The notes under the pieces are model-generated. The model was not told the origin of the DNA and ran no database searches. It was given only the letters and a program-made list of their open reading frames with translations. DNA of 64,000 nucleotides from Rhodococcus sp. KRD197 (GTDB lineage: Bacteria > Actinomycetota > Actinomycetes > Mycobacteriales > Mycobacteriaceae): the NCBI RefSeq assembly GCF_017168235.1, contig NZ_JABFAO010000004.1, forward strand, positions 153,595-217,594, written 5' to 3'. The translations under genes and the position numbers were made by a program. Of this stretch, positions 8,808 to 16,818 are shown in pieces (position 1 is the stretch's first letter; each line of letters opens with the position of its first letter).

Positions 8808-8825
8808 TTGTTCATTCGTTCACAA
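8808..8825 (+). promoter_or_regulatory. Candidate Rex operator (ROP) upstream of rex-hemA
   Basis: The 18-mer TTGTTCATTCGTTCACAA resembles the Rex operator consensus TTGTGAAnnnnTTCACAA. The right half is a perfect match and the left half differs at two inner positions. It lies 88 bp before the rex ATG in a 154-bp non-coding gap. In Streptomyces Rex controls a rex-hem operon through such a site, so autoregulation is the natural inference. Confidence 0.5.
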
Positions 8826-8912
8826 GCAGTTACCGTGGTGGAACCAAAGCAGTTATGACCAACCGACGGATCAGCGTGAAGACCGGCATCGCAGCCGCTC
8901 GGACGAGGAGCC

Positions 8913-9851
8913 ATGAACGTGACCGAAGAGCGCCCGGCCGTGCCGGTTGGTGTCGAACGGTCACCTGGCATCGCCCGTGCAGCGGATTTCAGCCGCTCCG
9001 GCAGCCCCGAACGAGTCATTCCACAGGCTACGGTGACGCGTTTGGCGACTTACCTGCGGGTGCTCGGAATACTCGCCGACGACGGAGTTCTGATCGTCTC
9101 CAGTGAGGAACTGGCCAACGCGGCCGGTGTCGGTTCGGCCAAACTCCGTAAGGATCTGTCTTTCCTCGGACCCAATGGCGTGCGTGGTGTCGGATACGAC
9201 GTGATGCGTCTGCGCGCGAAGATCGAGAGTGCTCTGGGACTGGACCGCGGACACAAAGTAGTGCTCGTCGGCGTCGGCAACCTCGGTGAGGCGCTGGCTC
9301 GGTACGGCGGATTCGGGCGTCGCGGATTCTCGATGGTGGGGTTGTTCGACCGTAATCCGGACCGGGTGGGCCTCGACATCGACGGTCTCTTGGTCCAACA
9401 CGTCGACTCACTCGCACTCGCCTGCCGCGAACTGGAAGCGACGATCGGCGTCATCGCCACCCCGGACGAAGCCGCGCAAGCCGTAGCGGCCGAATTCGTT
9501 GCGGGCGGGGTCGAATGCATCCTCAGCTTTTCTCCGGTGACTCTGGACGTGCCGGATCGGGTAGAGGTACGCCGCGTGGACCTAGCCGTCGAGATGCAGG
9601 TTCTCTCTTTCAACAGCTCGCGCAACGAAGCTAGCGGCCGTAGCGCAGCCGGTGACGAGAGCGCACCACCCTCACCGCGAACCGGACCCGCTCGGTTGGG
9701 CCGCAGTCGAGGGCCGCGAGTGACGCCGGGGTCGATGCCCGGCACCGGAGTTGGTGCCGGAACCACCATCAGCCCGCCTATCAGTAGCTCGACTGCCGGT
9801 AGTTCGACCGTCGGTGGTTCGACCAGAAACGGATCGGTGATTGCACCGTGA
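8913..9851 (+). CDS. rex: Redox-sensing transcriptional repressor Rex
   Basis: A 312-residue repressor sensing NADH/NAD+. Residues 25-105 are the winged-helix domain ([48 protein letters not shown]); the Rossmann domain begins [20 protein letters not shown] and includes [12 protein letters not shown]. After the canonical end near residue 230 ([13 protein letters not shown]) there is an ~80-residue Ser/Pro/Gly-rich tail with SSST repeats that most Rex proteins lack. ATG preceded by GAGGAG. The tail overlaps the hemA GTG by 4 nt, so heme synthesis is coupled to the redox sensor. Confidence 0.93.
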   Translation: MNVTEERPAVPVGVERSPGIARAADFSRSGSPERVIPQATVTRLATYLRVLGILADDGVLIVSSEELANAAGVGSAKLRKDLSFLGPNGVRGVGYDVMRLRAKIESALGLDRGHKVVLVGVGNLGEALARYGGFGRRGFSMVGLFDRNPDRVGLDIDGLLVQHVDSLALACRELEATIGVIATPDEAAQAVAAEFVAGGVECILSFSPVTLDVPDRVEVRRVDLAVEMQVLSFNSSRNEASGRSAAGDESAPPSPRTGPARLGRSRGPRVTPGSMPGTGVGAGTTISPPISSSTAGSSTVGGSTRNGSVIAP

Positions 9852-11230
9852 GTGTCCTCCTCGTCGGGATTTCGCATCGTAGCGCTCCCGTCGCTGTCCT
9901 CGAACGTGTCGCGATCACCGACACCGATCGCCCCAAGCTGACCGACAAGCTGATGGCCAGCGGCAACATTTCCGAGGTCATGGTGGTCTCCACCTGTAAC
10001 CGCGTCGAGGTGTACGCGGTGGTCGACGCTTTCCACGGCGCGCTCGCCTCCGTCGGCGAGATCCTGTCGGAGCATTCGGGTCTGCAGGTTCCAGAACTGA
10101 CCAAGCATGCGTACGTGCGCTACAGCGAGGCCGCAGTCGAGCATCTGTTCGCCGTGGCCAGCGGTCTCGATTCGATGGTGATCGGTGAACAGCAGATCCT
10201 CGGACAGATCCGAGCCGCCTACGCCGCGTCGGACACCCGGCAGGCGTCGGGCCGCGTTCTGCACGAGCTCGCGCAGCAGGCGCTGCGCGTCGGCAAGCGT
10301 GTTCACTCCGAGACGGGTATCGACTCCGCTGGTGCATCCGTGGTGTCCGTTGCCCTCGACCGTGCTGCTGCCCTGTTCGACGGCAGTCTCGGTGGCCGAA
10401 CTGCGGTCGTGCTCGGCGCTGGTGCGATGGGCGGACTGTCCGTCGCGCACCTCGGCCGCGCCGGTATCGGCCGCTTGATCGTCGTCAACCGCACTCGTGA
10501 GCGGGCGCAACACCTGGCGGAGACCGCGATGTCGGCGGGTGTCGATGCGACGGTGACCGATTTCGACGAGCTGGCCGTGGCTCTGTCCGACGCTGACGTC
10601 CTCGTCACCTGCACGGGCGCTGTCGGTGCCGTCGTGTCGCTGGCGGATGCTCACACCGCGCTCGCGCAGCGTGAGATGGGTCGGCCGCTCGCAATCTGCG
10701 ATCTCGGTTTGCCCCGTGACGTCGAATCCGCTGTCGCCGGTCTGCCCGGTGTCAGTGTCTTCGACATGGAGTCGCTCCAGCGAGATCCGGCCGCGGGTGC
10801 GGCGTCCTCGGATGCATCGGCGGCCCGCGAGATCGTGTCCGCGGAGTTGTCCGGCTACCTCGCCGGCCAGCGTCTCGCCGAGGTGACTCCGACCGTCACC
10901 GCCTTGCGTCAGCGCGCGGCGGAGGTCGTCGAGGGCGAGCTGATGCGTCTCGATTCTCGGCTGCCCGGGCTCGATTCACCGCAGCGCGACGAGGTCGCCC
11001 GAACGGTCCGCCGAGTGGTGGACAAGCTTCTGCATTCGCCCACAGTGCGCGTCAAGCAACTCGCGACCACCCCGGGTGGCGACTCCTACGCGGCTGCGCT
11101 GCGCGAGCTCTTCGAGCTCAGCCCCGGCACAGTCGAGGCGGTTGCAAGCCCGATCGAAATCAACGGAATGGAACTGGTGGACGACTTCACTGCAAGCCGA
11201 GTCGATGTCCGGAAAGGACAGGCGGAGTGA
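9848..11230 (+). CDS. hemA: Glutamyl-tRNA reductase
   Basis: A 460-residue enzyme that reduces glutamyl-tRNA to glutamate-1-semialdehyde, the first committed step of C5 heme synthesis. Visible are the N-terminal [15 protein letters not shown], the catalytic-cysteine segment [33 protein letters not shown], the NADPH motif [16 protein letters not shown], and a C-terminal dimerisation helix region with [13 protein letters not shown]. Start GTG overlaps rex (GTGA), stop overlaps hemC (GTGA). The partner enzyme hemL lies 14 kb downstream in the window. Confidence 0.97.
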   Translation: MSVLLVGISHRSAPVAVLERVAITDTDRPKLTDKLMASGNISEVMVVSTCNRVEVYAVVDAFHGALASVGEILSEHSGLQVPELTKHAYVRYSEAAVEHLFAVASGLDSMVIGEQQILGQIRAAYAASDTRQASGRVLHELAQQALRVGKRVHSETGIDSAGASVVSVALDRAAALFDGSLGGRTAVVLGAGAMGGLSVAHLGRAGIGRLIVVNRTRERAQHLAETAMSAGVDATVTDFDELAVALSDADVLVTCTGAVGAVVSLADAHTALAQREMGRPLAICDLGLPRDVESAVAGLPGVSVFDMESLQRDPAAGAASSDASAAREIVSAELSGYLAGQRLAEVTPTVTALRQRAAEVVEGELMRLDSRLPGLDSPQRDEVARTVRRVVDKLLHSPTVRVKQLATTPGGDSYAAALRELFELSPGTVEAVASPIEINGMELVDDFTASRVDVRKGQAE

Positions 11231-12231
11231 GCGAGACAGATAAGAAGGTTGTCCGGATCGGGACACGCGGGTCGCTGTTGGCGACGACGCAGGCCGACAC
11301 GGTTCGCCGTGGGTTGATCGCTGCCGGGCTCGAAGCCGAGCTCGTCATCGTCAAGACCGCAGGTGACCTGTCGGCCGCGCCGGTGCAGACCATCGGTGTC
11401 GGAGTGTTCACCGCAGCGCTGCGCGAGGCTCTGACCGACGGCAAGGTCGACGTCGCCGTCCACTCGTACAAGGACCTTCCGACGGCTCCCGACGCGCGGT
11501 TCGTCATCGCCGCTGTTCCCGAGCGAGAAGATCCGCGCGACGCACTCGTTGCGCGAGACGGTCTTGTACTCGGCGAGTTGCCTGCAGGCTCGCGAATCGG
11601 CACTTCCGCTCCCCGGCGTATAGCCCAGCTGCGCGCGCTCGGTCAAGGACTCGACGTGCTGCCGTTGCGCGGCAACCTCGACACTCGCATCGGCAAGGTC
11701 GCCTCCGGTGAACTCGACGCCGTGGTCGTGGCCCGCGCAGGTCTGGCGCGCATCGATCGGCTCGACGTCGTCACCGAATCGCTCGACCCCGTGCAGATGC
11801 TGCCCGCGCCGGCTCAGGGCGCTCTCGCGATCGAATGCCGCAGGGGCGACACCGATCTCATCGACGTGGTCCGCACGCTCGACGACGCCAACGCGCGAGC
11901 GGCCGTCGCCGCCGAACGTGGATTGCTCGCCGAACTCGAGGCCGGTTGCACGGCCCCCGTAGGCGCGGTAGCCGATGTCGTCGAATCGATCGACGAGGAC
12001 GGACGGATCTTCGACGAGATATCGCTGCGCGGATGCGTGGCGGCCATCGACGGCAGCGACTCGATCCGCGCATCCATCGTCGGACCGCTCTCGGGCGCTG
12101 AGGAACTCGGCCGCGAGCTGGCCCGCGAGCTACTCGATCTCGGTGCTCGCGACCTCGTGGCGATCACCGAACCGGCGGTTGCCGCACCAGCTACCGATTC
12201 AGCGAACACCGGGAGAGCTACCCATGTCTAG
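11227..12231 (+). CDS. hemC: Porphobilinogen deaminase (hydroxymethylbilane synthase)
   Basis: A 334-residue enzyme polymerising four porphobilinogens to hydroxymethylbilane. It shows [35 protein letters not shown]-like [24 protein letters not shown], and [12 protein letters not shown] with the cysteine that carries the dipyrromethane cofactor. GTG start overlaps hemA by 4 nt. The C-terminal extension after [11 protein letters not shown] is Ala/Thr rich. Its last 8 nt overlap the small ORF at 12224. Confidence 0.97.
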   Translation: MSETDKKVVRIGTRGSLLATTQADTVRRGLIAAGLEAELVIVKTAGDLSAAPVQTIGVGVFTAALREALTDGKVDVAVHSYKDLPTAPDARFVIAAVPEREDPRDALVARDGLVLGELPAGSRIGTSAPRRIAQLRALGQGLDVLPLRGNLDTRIGKVASGELDAVVVARAGLARIDRLDVVTESLDPVQMLPAPAQGALAIECRRGDTDLIDVVRTLDDANARAAVAAERGLLAELEAGCTAPVGAVADVVESIDEDGRIFDEISLRGCVAAIDGSDSIRASIVGPLSGAEELGRELARELLDLGARDLVAITEPAVAAPATDSANTGRATHV

Positions 12232-12394
12232 GTCGATCACTGCGCCCACGCGCGGACGCGCCAAACGCAAAGCCTCTCGGCCACCCGTGCAAGGCGGCAA
12301 GATCGCTACCTCGCGGTTGATCCCCAAACGAGGACCCGCGACCGAAATCGAACTGCATTACCCACACAAGACAGCACTGGAGAACAACCGATGA
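12224..12394 (+). CDS. Small basic ORF coupled between hemC and hemD
   Basis: A 56-codon ORF beginning ATG with GGGAGAG six bases upstream (12211-12217). It overlaps the end of hemC by 8 nt, and its stop overlaps the hemD ATG (ATGA), so it has the architecture of a coupled cistron. The product is basic: [20 protein letters not shown], then [19 protein letters not shown] and a polar tail. No membrane segment or known motif. It could be a genuine small protein or only a translational relay that carries ribosomes to hemD. Not recognised. Confidence 0.6.
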   Translation: MSRSITAPTRGRAKRKASRPPVQGGKIATSRLIPKRGPATEIELHYPHKTALENNR

Positions 12395-13953
12395 GCCCAG
12401 TCCGCAAGAACGCCAACGGACGGATCCTGTTCGTGGGATCCGGGCCAGGGGACCCGGCTCTGCTCACCGTTCGGGCGCGTGAGGTGCTCGGCACCGCCGA
12501 GTTGGCCTTCACCGATCCCGACGTCGACAAGGGTGTGGTGGCGCTCGTCGGCAACGACCTGCCTCGCGACCCGGAGACCGGGGAGAACGGAGTCGACGTC
12601 CGGCCTGCTCTCGGCGAGCCGGCCGAGGTGGCCAAGACGCTCCTCGCCGAAGCCAAGAACGGTCACGACGTCGTACGGCTCGTCTCCGGAGATCCGCTGA
12701 CCGCCGATTCCGTCATCGCCGAGGTCAACGCCGTCGCCCGTACTCACGTGCAGTTCGAGGTCCTGCCGGGTCTGCCTTCGGGCTCGGCGGTGCCGAGCTA
12801 CGCGGGCATGGCACTCGGCTCGGGGCACACCGAGGCCGACGTGCGCGGCGAGGTCGATTGGGCAGCGCTTGCCGCCGCCCCCGGCCCGTTGGTGTTGCAC
12901 GCGACCTCGGGGCACCTCGCAGAGACTGCCAGCGCACTCGTCGAGCACGGGTTGGCACCGCAGACTCCAGCCGCCATCACCGTCCGCGGTACCACTCGTC
13001 AGCAGCGCACCGTCGAGGCAACTCTCGCGACACTGAACGACGCGGGAAGCGAGCTGGTCGGATCACTTGTCGTCACTGTCGGCAAGGTTGTTTCCGGACG
13101 AAACAAAATGTCGTGGTGGGAATCTCGTGCGCTCTACGGATGGACCGTTCTCGTGCCGCGCACGAAGGACCAGGCAGGCGAGATGAGCGACCGTCTCGTC
13201 ACGCACGGCGCCATTCCCATCGAGGTGCCGACGATCGCCGTCGAGCCGCCCCGTAGTCCGGCGCAGATGGAACGTTCGGTGAAGGGCTTGGTGGACGGCC
13301 GCTACCAGTGGGTCGTCTTCACCTCCACCAACGCTGTGCGCGCAGTGTGGGAGAAGTTCGAGGAGTTCGGCTTGGACGCGCGTGCGTTCTCCGGCGTCAA
13401 GATCGCTTGCGTCGGCGAGGCCACCGCGGCCAAGGTGCGCTCGTTCGGCATCAACCCGGAGTTGCTGCCGTCGGGTGATCAGTCCTCGCTGGGTCTGCTC
13501 GAGGACTTCCCGCCGTACGACGAGGTGTTCGATCCGGTCAACCGGGTCCTGTTGCCGCGCGCGGATATCGCGACCGAAACGTTGGCCGAGGGTCTGCGTG
13601 AGCGTGGCTGGGAGATCGACGACGTCACCGCTTACCGGACGGTGCGTGCCGCGCCGCCCGCTGCCGAGACCCGCGAGATGATCAAGACCGGCGGATTCGA
13701 CGCGGTGTGCTTCACGTCGAGCTCGACTGTCCGCAATCTCGTCGGGATCGCAGGCAAGCCGCATGCGCGCACTCTCGTCGCGTGCATCGGTCCCAAGACC
13801 GCTGAGACTGCTGTCGAGTTCGGACTGCGGGTGGATGTGCAGCCGGAGACGGCGCAGGTGGGCCCGCTCATCGAAGCACTCGCCGAGCACGCCGCTCGGT
13901 TGCGCGCCGAGGGTGCTCTGCCTCCGCCGCGTAAGAAGTCCCGCAGGCGCTGA
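12391..13953 (+). CDS. hemD: Bifunctional uroporphyrinogen-III C-methyltransferase/synthase fusion
   Basis: A 520-residue fusion. Residues 8-250 resemble a tetrapyrrole SAM methyltransferase (LFVGSGPGDPALLTVRARE, then VLPGLPSGSAVPSYAGMALG), and residues 255-500 are uroporphyrinogen-III synthase (TVLVPRTKDQAGEMSDRL, VFTSTNAVRAVWEKF, IACVGEATAAKVRSFG, CFTSSSTVRNLVG). The usual methyltransferase loop GGDPFvFGRGxEE is altered to VSGDPLTADSVIAEV, so methylation may be weak or absent. Mycobacterial Rv0511 has the same fusion. Basic C-terminus RKKSRRR. Start ATG overlaps the small ORF stop; a long hairpin lies 3 nt behind its stop. Confidence 0.93.
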   Translation: MSPVRKNANGRILFVGSGPGDPALLTVRAREVLGTAELAFTDPDVDKGVVALVGNDLPRDPETGENGVDVRPALGEPAEVAKTLLAEAKNGHDVVRLVSGDPLTADSVIAEVNAVARTHVQFEVLPGLPSGSAVPSYAGMALGSGHTEADVRGEVDWAALAAAPGPLVLHATSGHLAETASALVEHGLAPQTPAAITVRGTTRQQRTVEATLATLNDAGSELVGSLVVTVGKVVSGRNKMSWWESRALYGWTVLVPRTKDQAGEMSDRLVTHGAIPIEVPTIAVEPPRSPAQMERSVKGLVDGRYQWVVFTSTNAVRAVWEKFEEFGLDARAFSGVKIACVGEATAAKVRSFGINPELLPSGDQSSLGLLEDFPPYDEVFDPVNRVLLPRADIATETLAEGLRERGWEIDDVTAYRTVRAAPPAAETREMIKTGGFDAVCFTSSSTVRNLVGIAGKPHARTLVACIGPKTAETAVEFGLRVDVQPETAQVGPLIEALAEHAARLRAEGALPPPRKKSRRR

Positions 13954-13956
13954 CGC

Positions 13957-14004
13957 GCATGTGAGTGGAAATACATAGAGGACTATGTATTTCCACTCAC
14001 ATGC
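13957..14004 (+). repeat. Dispersed hairpin repeat, copy 1 (hemD-hemB gap)
   Basis: Perfect 22-bp inverted repeat, arms 13957-13978 and 13983-14004, with an AGGA tetraloop. The outer 18 bp of the arm (GCATGTGAGTGGAAATAC) recur at 51074 and 62266. It sits 3 nt after the hemD stop and 22 nt before the preferred hemB start. It could act as an attenuator or mRNA-stabilising hairpin between the two genes; there is no T tract. Confidence 0.9.
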
Positions 14005-14026
14005 CGAACGAAGTGAGGCATTTGAG

Positions 14027-15001
14027 TTGTTCCCCGTAGACCGCCCGCGCAGACTTCGTCGAACCCCTGCGCTACGACGCCTGGTTGCCGAGACCTCGCT
14101 GCAACCCCGCCATTTGGTGCTGCCGATGTTCGTCGCGGACGGTATCGACTCGCCCCGCGCGATCTCGTCCATGCCCGGCGTGGTTCAGCACACTCTCGAT
14201 TCGCTGAGCAAGGCGGCGGAGGCGGCGGTGGCCGCGGGCGTCGGTGGACTGATGCTGTTCGGTGTACCGCGCCCGGAGGACAAGGATGCCGACGGCAGCT
14301 TGGCTTCGGACCCGGACGGGATCCTCAACAGAGGCCTGCGGCGGTTGAAGGCCGATCTCGGTGATTCGACCGTTCTGATGTCCGATACGTGTCTCGACGA
14401 GTTCACCGACCACGGGCACTGCGGGGTCGTGACGGATGCCGGTGTCGTGGACAACGATGCCACCCTCGCGCGATACGTCGAGATGGCGTGCTCGCAGGCC
14501 GAGGCCGGCGCACACCTGCTCGGTCCCAGCGGGATGATGGACGGCCAGGTCGCGGCCATTCGCGACGGCCTGGATGCGGCCGGCCACACCGAGGTCGGCC
14601 AACTCGCGTACTCCGCGAAGTACGCTTCGGCTTTCTACGGCCCGTTCCGTGAAGCAGTCGGTTCGTCGCTGCAGGGGGATCGGCGCACGTATCAGCAGGA
14701 TTGCGCCAACCGGCGCGAGGCGGCGCACGAGGTCGAGCTCGATCTGGCCGAGGGCGCGGACATGGTGATGGTCAAGCCGGCAATGTCCTACCTCGACATC
14801 CTGCGTGACATAGCGGAGATCTCGTCGGTGCCCGTTGCGGCGTATCAGATTTCGGGTGAATACGCGATGATCACGGCCGCGGCACAGAATGGGTGGATCG
14901 ATCGCGACGCGGCGATACTCGAATCTCTGACGAGCATCCGGCGTGCGGGCGCAGATGTGGTTCTGACTTATTGGGCGAGCGAAGCGGCAGGCTGGCTGTG
15001 A
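14027..15001 (+). CDS. hemB: Delta-aminolevulinic acid dehydratase (porphobilinogen synthase)
   Basis: Condenses two 5-aminolevulinates to porphobilinogen. The metal-site region SDTCLDEFTDHGHCG, first active-site lysine segment YSAKYASAFYGPFREA and Schiff-base lysine MVKPAMSYLDI are all present. The frame is open back to ATG 13985, but that ATG lies within the hairpin repeat and would add repeat-encoded residues (MYFHSHAERSEAFE). TTG 14027, preceded by GTGAGG at 8 nt spacing and followed by FPVDRPRRLRRTPALRRLV typical of HemB N-termini, is preferred, giving 324 residues. Confidence 0.95.
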   Translation: MFPVDRPRRLRRTPALRRLVAETSLQPRHLVLPMFVADGIDSPRAISSMPGVVQHTLDSLSKAAEAAVAAGVGGLMLFGVPRPEDKDADGSLASDPDGILNRGLRRLKADLGDSTVLMSDTCLDEFTDHGHCGVVTDAGVVDNDATLARYVEMACSQAEAGAHLLGPSGMMDGQVAAIRDGLDAAGHTEVGQLAYSAKYASAFYGPFREAVGSSLQGDRRTYQQDCANRREAAHEVELDLAEGADMVMVKPAMSYLDILRDIAEISSVPVAAYQISGEYAMITAAAQNGWIDRDAAILESLTSIRRAGADVVLTYWASEAAGWL

Positions 15002-15603
15002 GCAATCCAGGACAACCCGGGAACGAACATCAGCCCGACTGGCAGCGGTGGGAAGCCGAGCACAGTGCGCATGCCTTCGGAAAGCCGGCCTTCGATGCGC
15101 CGCCGCCCCCGCGACCGGCTCCTGTCGATGTCGAAACAGCGCGTCATCTGTGGTGGGGTGTCGCCGGGCTCGGAGTGATTTCGCTGGTGCTGACGCTGCT
15201 CGCGGTGAGTGGGGCGAGGTCGGTCTTCGCTCAGCAACTCATCGATGATGTGCGCGCCCAGGATGCGTCGTTGTCCTTGACGCTGGAGACGGCGGAAAGC
15301 TACCTGATCGGCGCGCTGGTGGTGATGTTCATCCTCGGGGTGGGATTCGCGGCGTTGTTCGTCTACTGGGTGGAGAAGATGCGGCACGGGCGCATGTGGG
15401 CGAGGACGGTGTTGACGATGATCGGCACCGTCACAGTGGTGATGGCATTGCCTCAGCTGTTCGCATTCGGTGTCGACGGTGGCGCGGTCTCGGTCTTGGC
15501 CGGTGTGGCGGCGATCTTGCAGGGTGTCCTGGCTGCCGGGGCCATCTACTTGATGCACCGCAAGGAATCGAACACGTACTTCGTGGCGTCACGCACTCCC
15601 TGA
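14998..15603 (+). CDS. Conserved membrane protein (Rv0513-like)
   Basis: A 201-residue protein whose GTG overlaps the hemB stop (GTGA). The first ~55 residues are polar and Pro-rich (DAPPPPRPAPVD), then four hydrophobic segments near residues 58-78, 103-125, 138-158 and 162-182, so probably four membrane helices with both ends cytoplasmic. No catalytic motif. A membrane protein follows hemB in mycobacteria too. Function unknown; the coupling to hemB suggests cotranscription rather than function. Confidence 0.85.
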   Translation: MSNPGQPGNEHQPDWQRWEAEHSAHAFGKPAFDAPPPPRPAPVDVETARHLWWGVAGLGVISLVLTLLAVSGARSVFAQQLIDDVRAQDASLSLTLETAESYLIGALVVMFILGVGFAALFVYWVEKMRHGRMWARTVLTMIGTVTVVMALPQLFAFGVDGGAVSVLAGVAAILQGVLAAGAIYLMHRKESNTYFVASRTP

Positions 15604-15660
15604 CCTGTTTCCGATGAGACGTACACATTCGCGCGTGTCACACCCGTCACACCAGTAACA

Positions 15661-15676
15661 TGTGACTAGTATCACT
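15661..15676 (+). promoter_or_regulatory. CRP/GlxR-like binding site candidate
   Basis: TGTGACTAGTATCACT matches the CRP-family consensus TGTGAnnnnnnTCACA at 9 of 10 fixed positions. It lies 36 bp upstream of the 57-aa ORF at 15712, in a 108-bp non-coding gap. A few such matches are expected by chance in 64 kb, so position is the main support. Confidence 0.35.
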
Positions 15677-15711
15677 GTCGGTGGGGGCCTTCGAGTGGAC
15701 GGATCGAGACC

Positions 15712-15885
15712 ATGACTACTGGACCGGTGACCGGACAACATTCGACGCCGCCGCCGCAGCGCGTCGCGCGGCCCGTTGGCGCAGGCGAGGATGAGGCGGG
15801 TCGACCGGTGTGGGCTCTGCTGGGCTTGCTGGCCGCGGTGTCGGTAGCGCTGTTCATCATTGTCCTCGGCTTCAGCGCGGCGTGA
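15712..15885 (+). CDS. Small single-pass membrane protein (57 aa)
   Basis: ATG-started ORF of 57 residues: a Pro-rich, polar N-terminus (TTGPVTGQHSTPPPQRVARP) and one C-terminal hydrophobic helix (WALLGLLAAVSVALFIIVLG). A comparable short ORF (Rv0514) follows the membrane protein in mycobacteria. The likely topology is N-in with the helix at the very end. Function unknown. A CRP-like site precedes it. Confidence 0.7.
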   Translation: MTTGPVTGQHSTPPPQRVARPVGAGEDEAGRPVWALLGLLAAVSVALFIIVLGFSAA

Positions 15886-15924
15886 GCATCGCCTGCATTT
15901 GGGCCCGCCGCACCCTCCGTGTAG

Positions 15925-15940
15925 CGTGACAGTCGTCACA
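15925..15940 (+). promoter_or_regulatory. Second CRP/GlxR-like binding site candidate
   Basis: CGTGACAGTCGTCACA matches TGTGAnnnnnnTCACA at 9 of 10 fixed positions and is itself nearly palindromic. It lies 21 bp before the 59-aa ORF start, close enough that bound protein would repress or overlap the promoter. Confidence 0.35.
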
Positions 15941-15961
15941 GACGATTCGTTGAGGAGTCGC

Positions 15962-16141
15962 ATGCAGTCGAGCGCACAATTCCGGGGCACTCCGCCGAAA
16001 GGCCGCCGTGATCGCGGCGAGGGCAGGACTGTGCATGTCCAACACGGCGTCACCCGAGAATTGCTGATGATCGGGCTCGTGGTTGCCATGGGTGTGCTTG
16101 CCGCTGCTGCCATTCTGCTGCCCGCAGTCGTCACCGCCTGA
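15962..16141 (+). CDS. Small single-pass membrane protein (59 aa)
   Basis: ATG start with TGAGGAG five bases upstream. The 59-residue product has a basic N-terminal half (GTPPKGRRDRGEGRTVHVQ) and a C-terminal hydrophobic helix of about 23 residues (LLMIGLVVAMGVLAAAAILL). Same plan as the neighbouring 57-aa protein: basic or Pro-rich cytoplasmic head and a terminal anchor. Unrecognised. Confidence 0.65.
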   Translation: MQSSAQFRGTPPKGRRDRGEGRTVHVQHGVTRELLMIGLVVAMGVLAAAAILLPAVVTA

Positions 16142-16147
16142 CCGGTC

Positions 16148-16195
16148 CATTGCCGTTCCAGCCCGTTGCCGTTCCAGCCCGTTGCCTTTCCAACC
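16148..16195 (+). repeat. Tandem repeat, 3 x 16 bp
   Basis: Three head-to-tail units of CGTTGCCGTTCCAGCC (first starts CA, third has two changes), 16148-16163, 16164-16179 and 16180-16195. They fill most of the gap behind the 59-aa ORF. A slippage-prone sequence; no hairpin seen. Confidence 0.85.
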
Positions 16196-16235
16196 CACTG
16201 CGCTGCCTCTGCTTGCGACCCGGCACTATGAACGA

Positions 16236-16352
16236 GTGAAGTCCCCGATCCCGGCGAAGCGCCGACCGCGTGTCGTCGCCGCGTACGTGCCGCTGGTGGC
16301 ATGCGCGCTGGTGTATCGACCTTCGGTGCGGGAGTGGTTCTCTCGTGGATGA
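16236..16352 (+). CDS. Possible 38-aa basic ORF overlapping the next gene
   Basis: GTG-started frame encoding a basic peptide with a short hydrophobic centre (VVAAYVPLVACALVY). Its stop overlaps the GTG of the next membrane protein by 8 nt, a spacing compatible with translational coupling. No clear SD. It may be only a chance frame; kept because otherwise the 200 bp behind the tandem repeat hold nothing. Confidence 0.25.
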   Translation: MKSPIPAKRRPRVVAAYVPLVACALVYRPSVREWFSRG

Positions 16353-16818
16353 GCCGAATGCGTTGTTCTACGAACCCGGCGGACGCTGGCGCTCTCTTGC
16401 GTGGGGCCCGATCTTCTGTCTGGTGGCGTTGGTGATCGAGCTGTACACCGGCCCGGTGGTGCACTATTTTGCGCTGAGCCTGTTTGCGCTGCTGCTGATG
16501 GGATTCACGTACGTGCAGGTATCCGCAGCGCGGCAGCACGTCAGCGTCGAGCTCACGCCGACGCAACTGCGCCAGGGGACAGAGAGTATCGACATCGTCG
16601 ACATCGCGGAGGTGCTGCCGCCGGCGGACTATTCCGACGGTGACTACGAGCCGAAGCGGTGGGAGACCGCGCGCGTACTCGGTGAGCTCACCGGCGTCCC
16701 GCGGCGACGGTATGCCATCGGTCTTCGGCTGGTCGGCGGCGCTCTCGTGCAGGCCTGGGCCAGGGACGACGACGGTTTGCGCGAGGCGCTCGAGCAGGTC
16801 GTGGCGGAGAAGTCGTGA
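16345..16818 (+). CDS. Membrane protein with DUF3093-like layout
   Basis: A 157-residue protein starting GTG with GGAG about 10 nt upstream. Two adjacent hydrophobic segments at residues 16-33 and 36-56 are followed by a soluble ~100-residue domain (VSVELTPTQLRQGTESIDIV, then LRLVGGALVQAWARDDDGLR). The tandem helices plus a beta-rich domain ending in a W-A-R-D-D motif resemble the actinobacterial DUF3093 family; this is recalled, not searched. The stop overlaps the next GTG by 4 nt, so the pair is probably cotranscribed. Confidence 0.65.
   Translation: MDEPNALFYEPGGRWRSLAWGPIFCLVALVIELYTGPVVHYFALSLFALLLMGFTYVQVSAARQHVSVELTPTQLRQGTESIDIVDIAEVLPPADYSDGDYEPKRWETARVLGELTGVPRRRYAIGLRLVGGALVQAWARDDDGLREALEQVVAEKS

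Noticed and set aside
9050..10654. 534-codon open frame on the minus strand opposite rex and hemA
   Set aside because: Lies fully over conserved genes on the other strand; the protein is Arg/His/Ser rich without motifs, a usual shadow of high-GC coding DNA.
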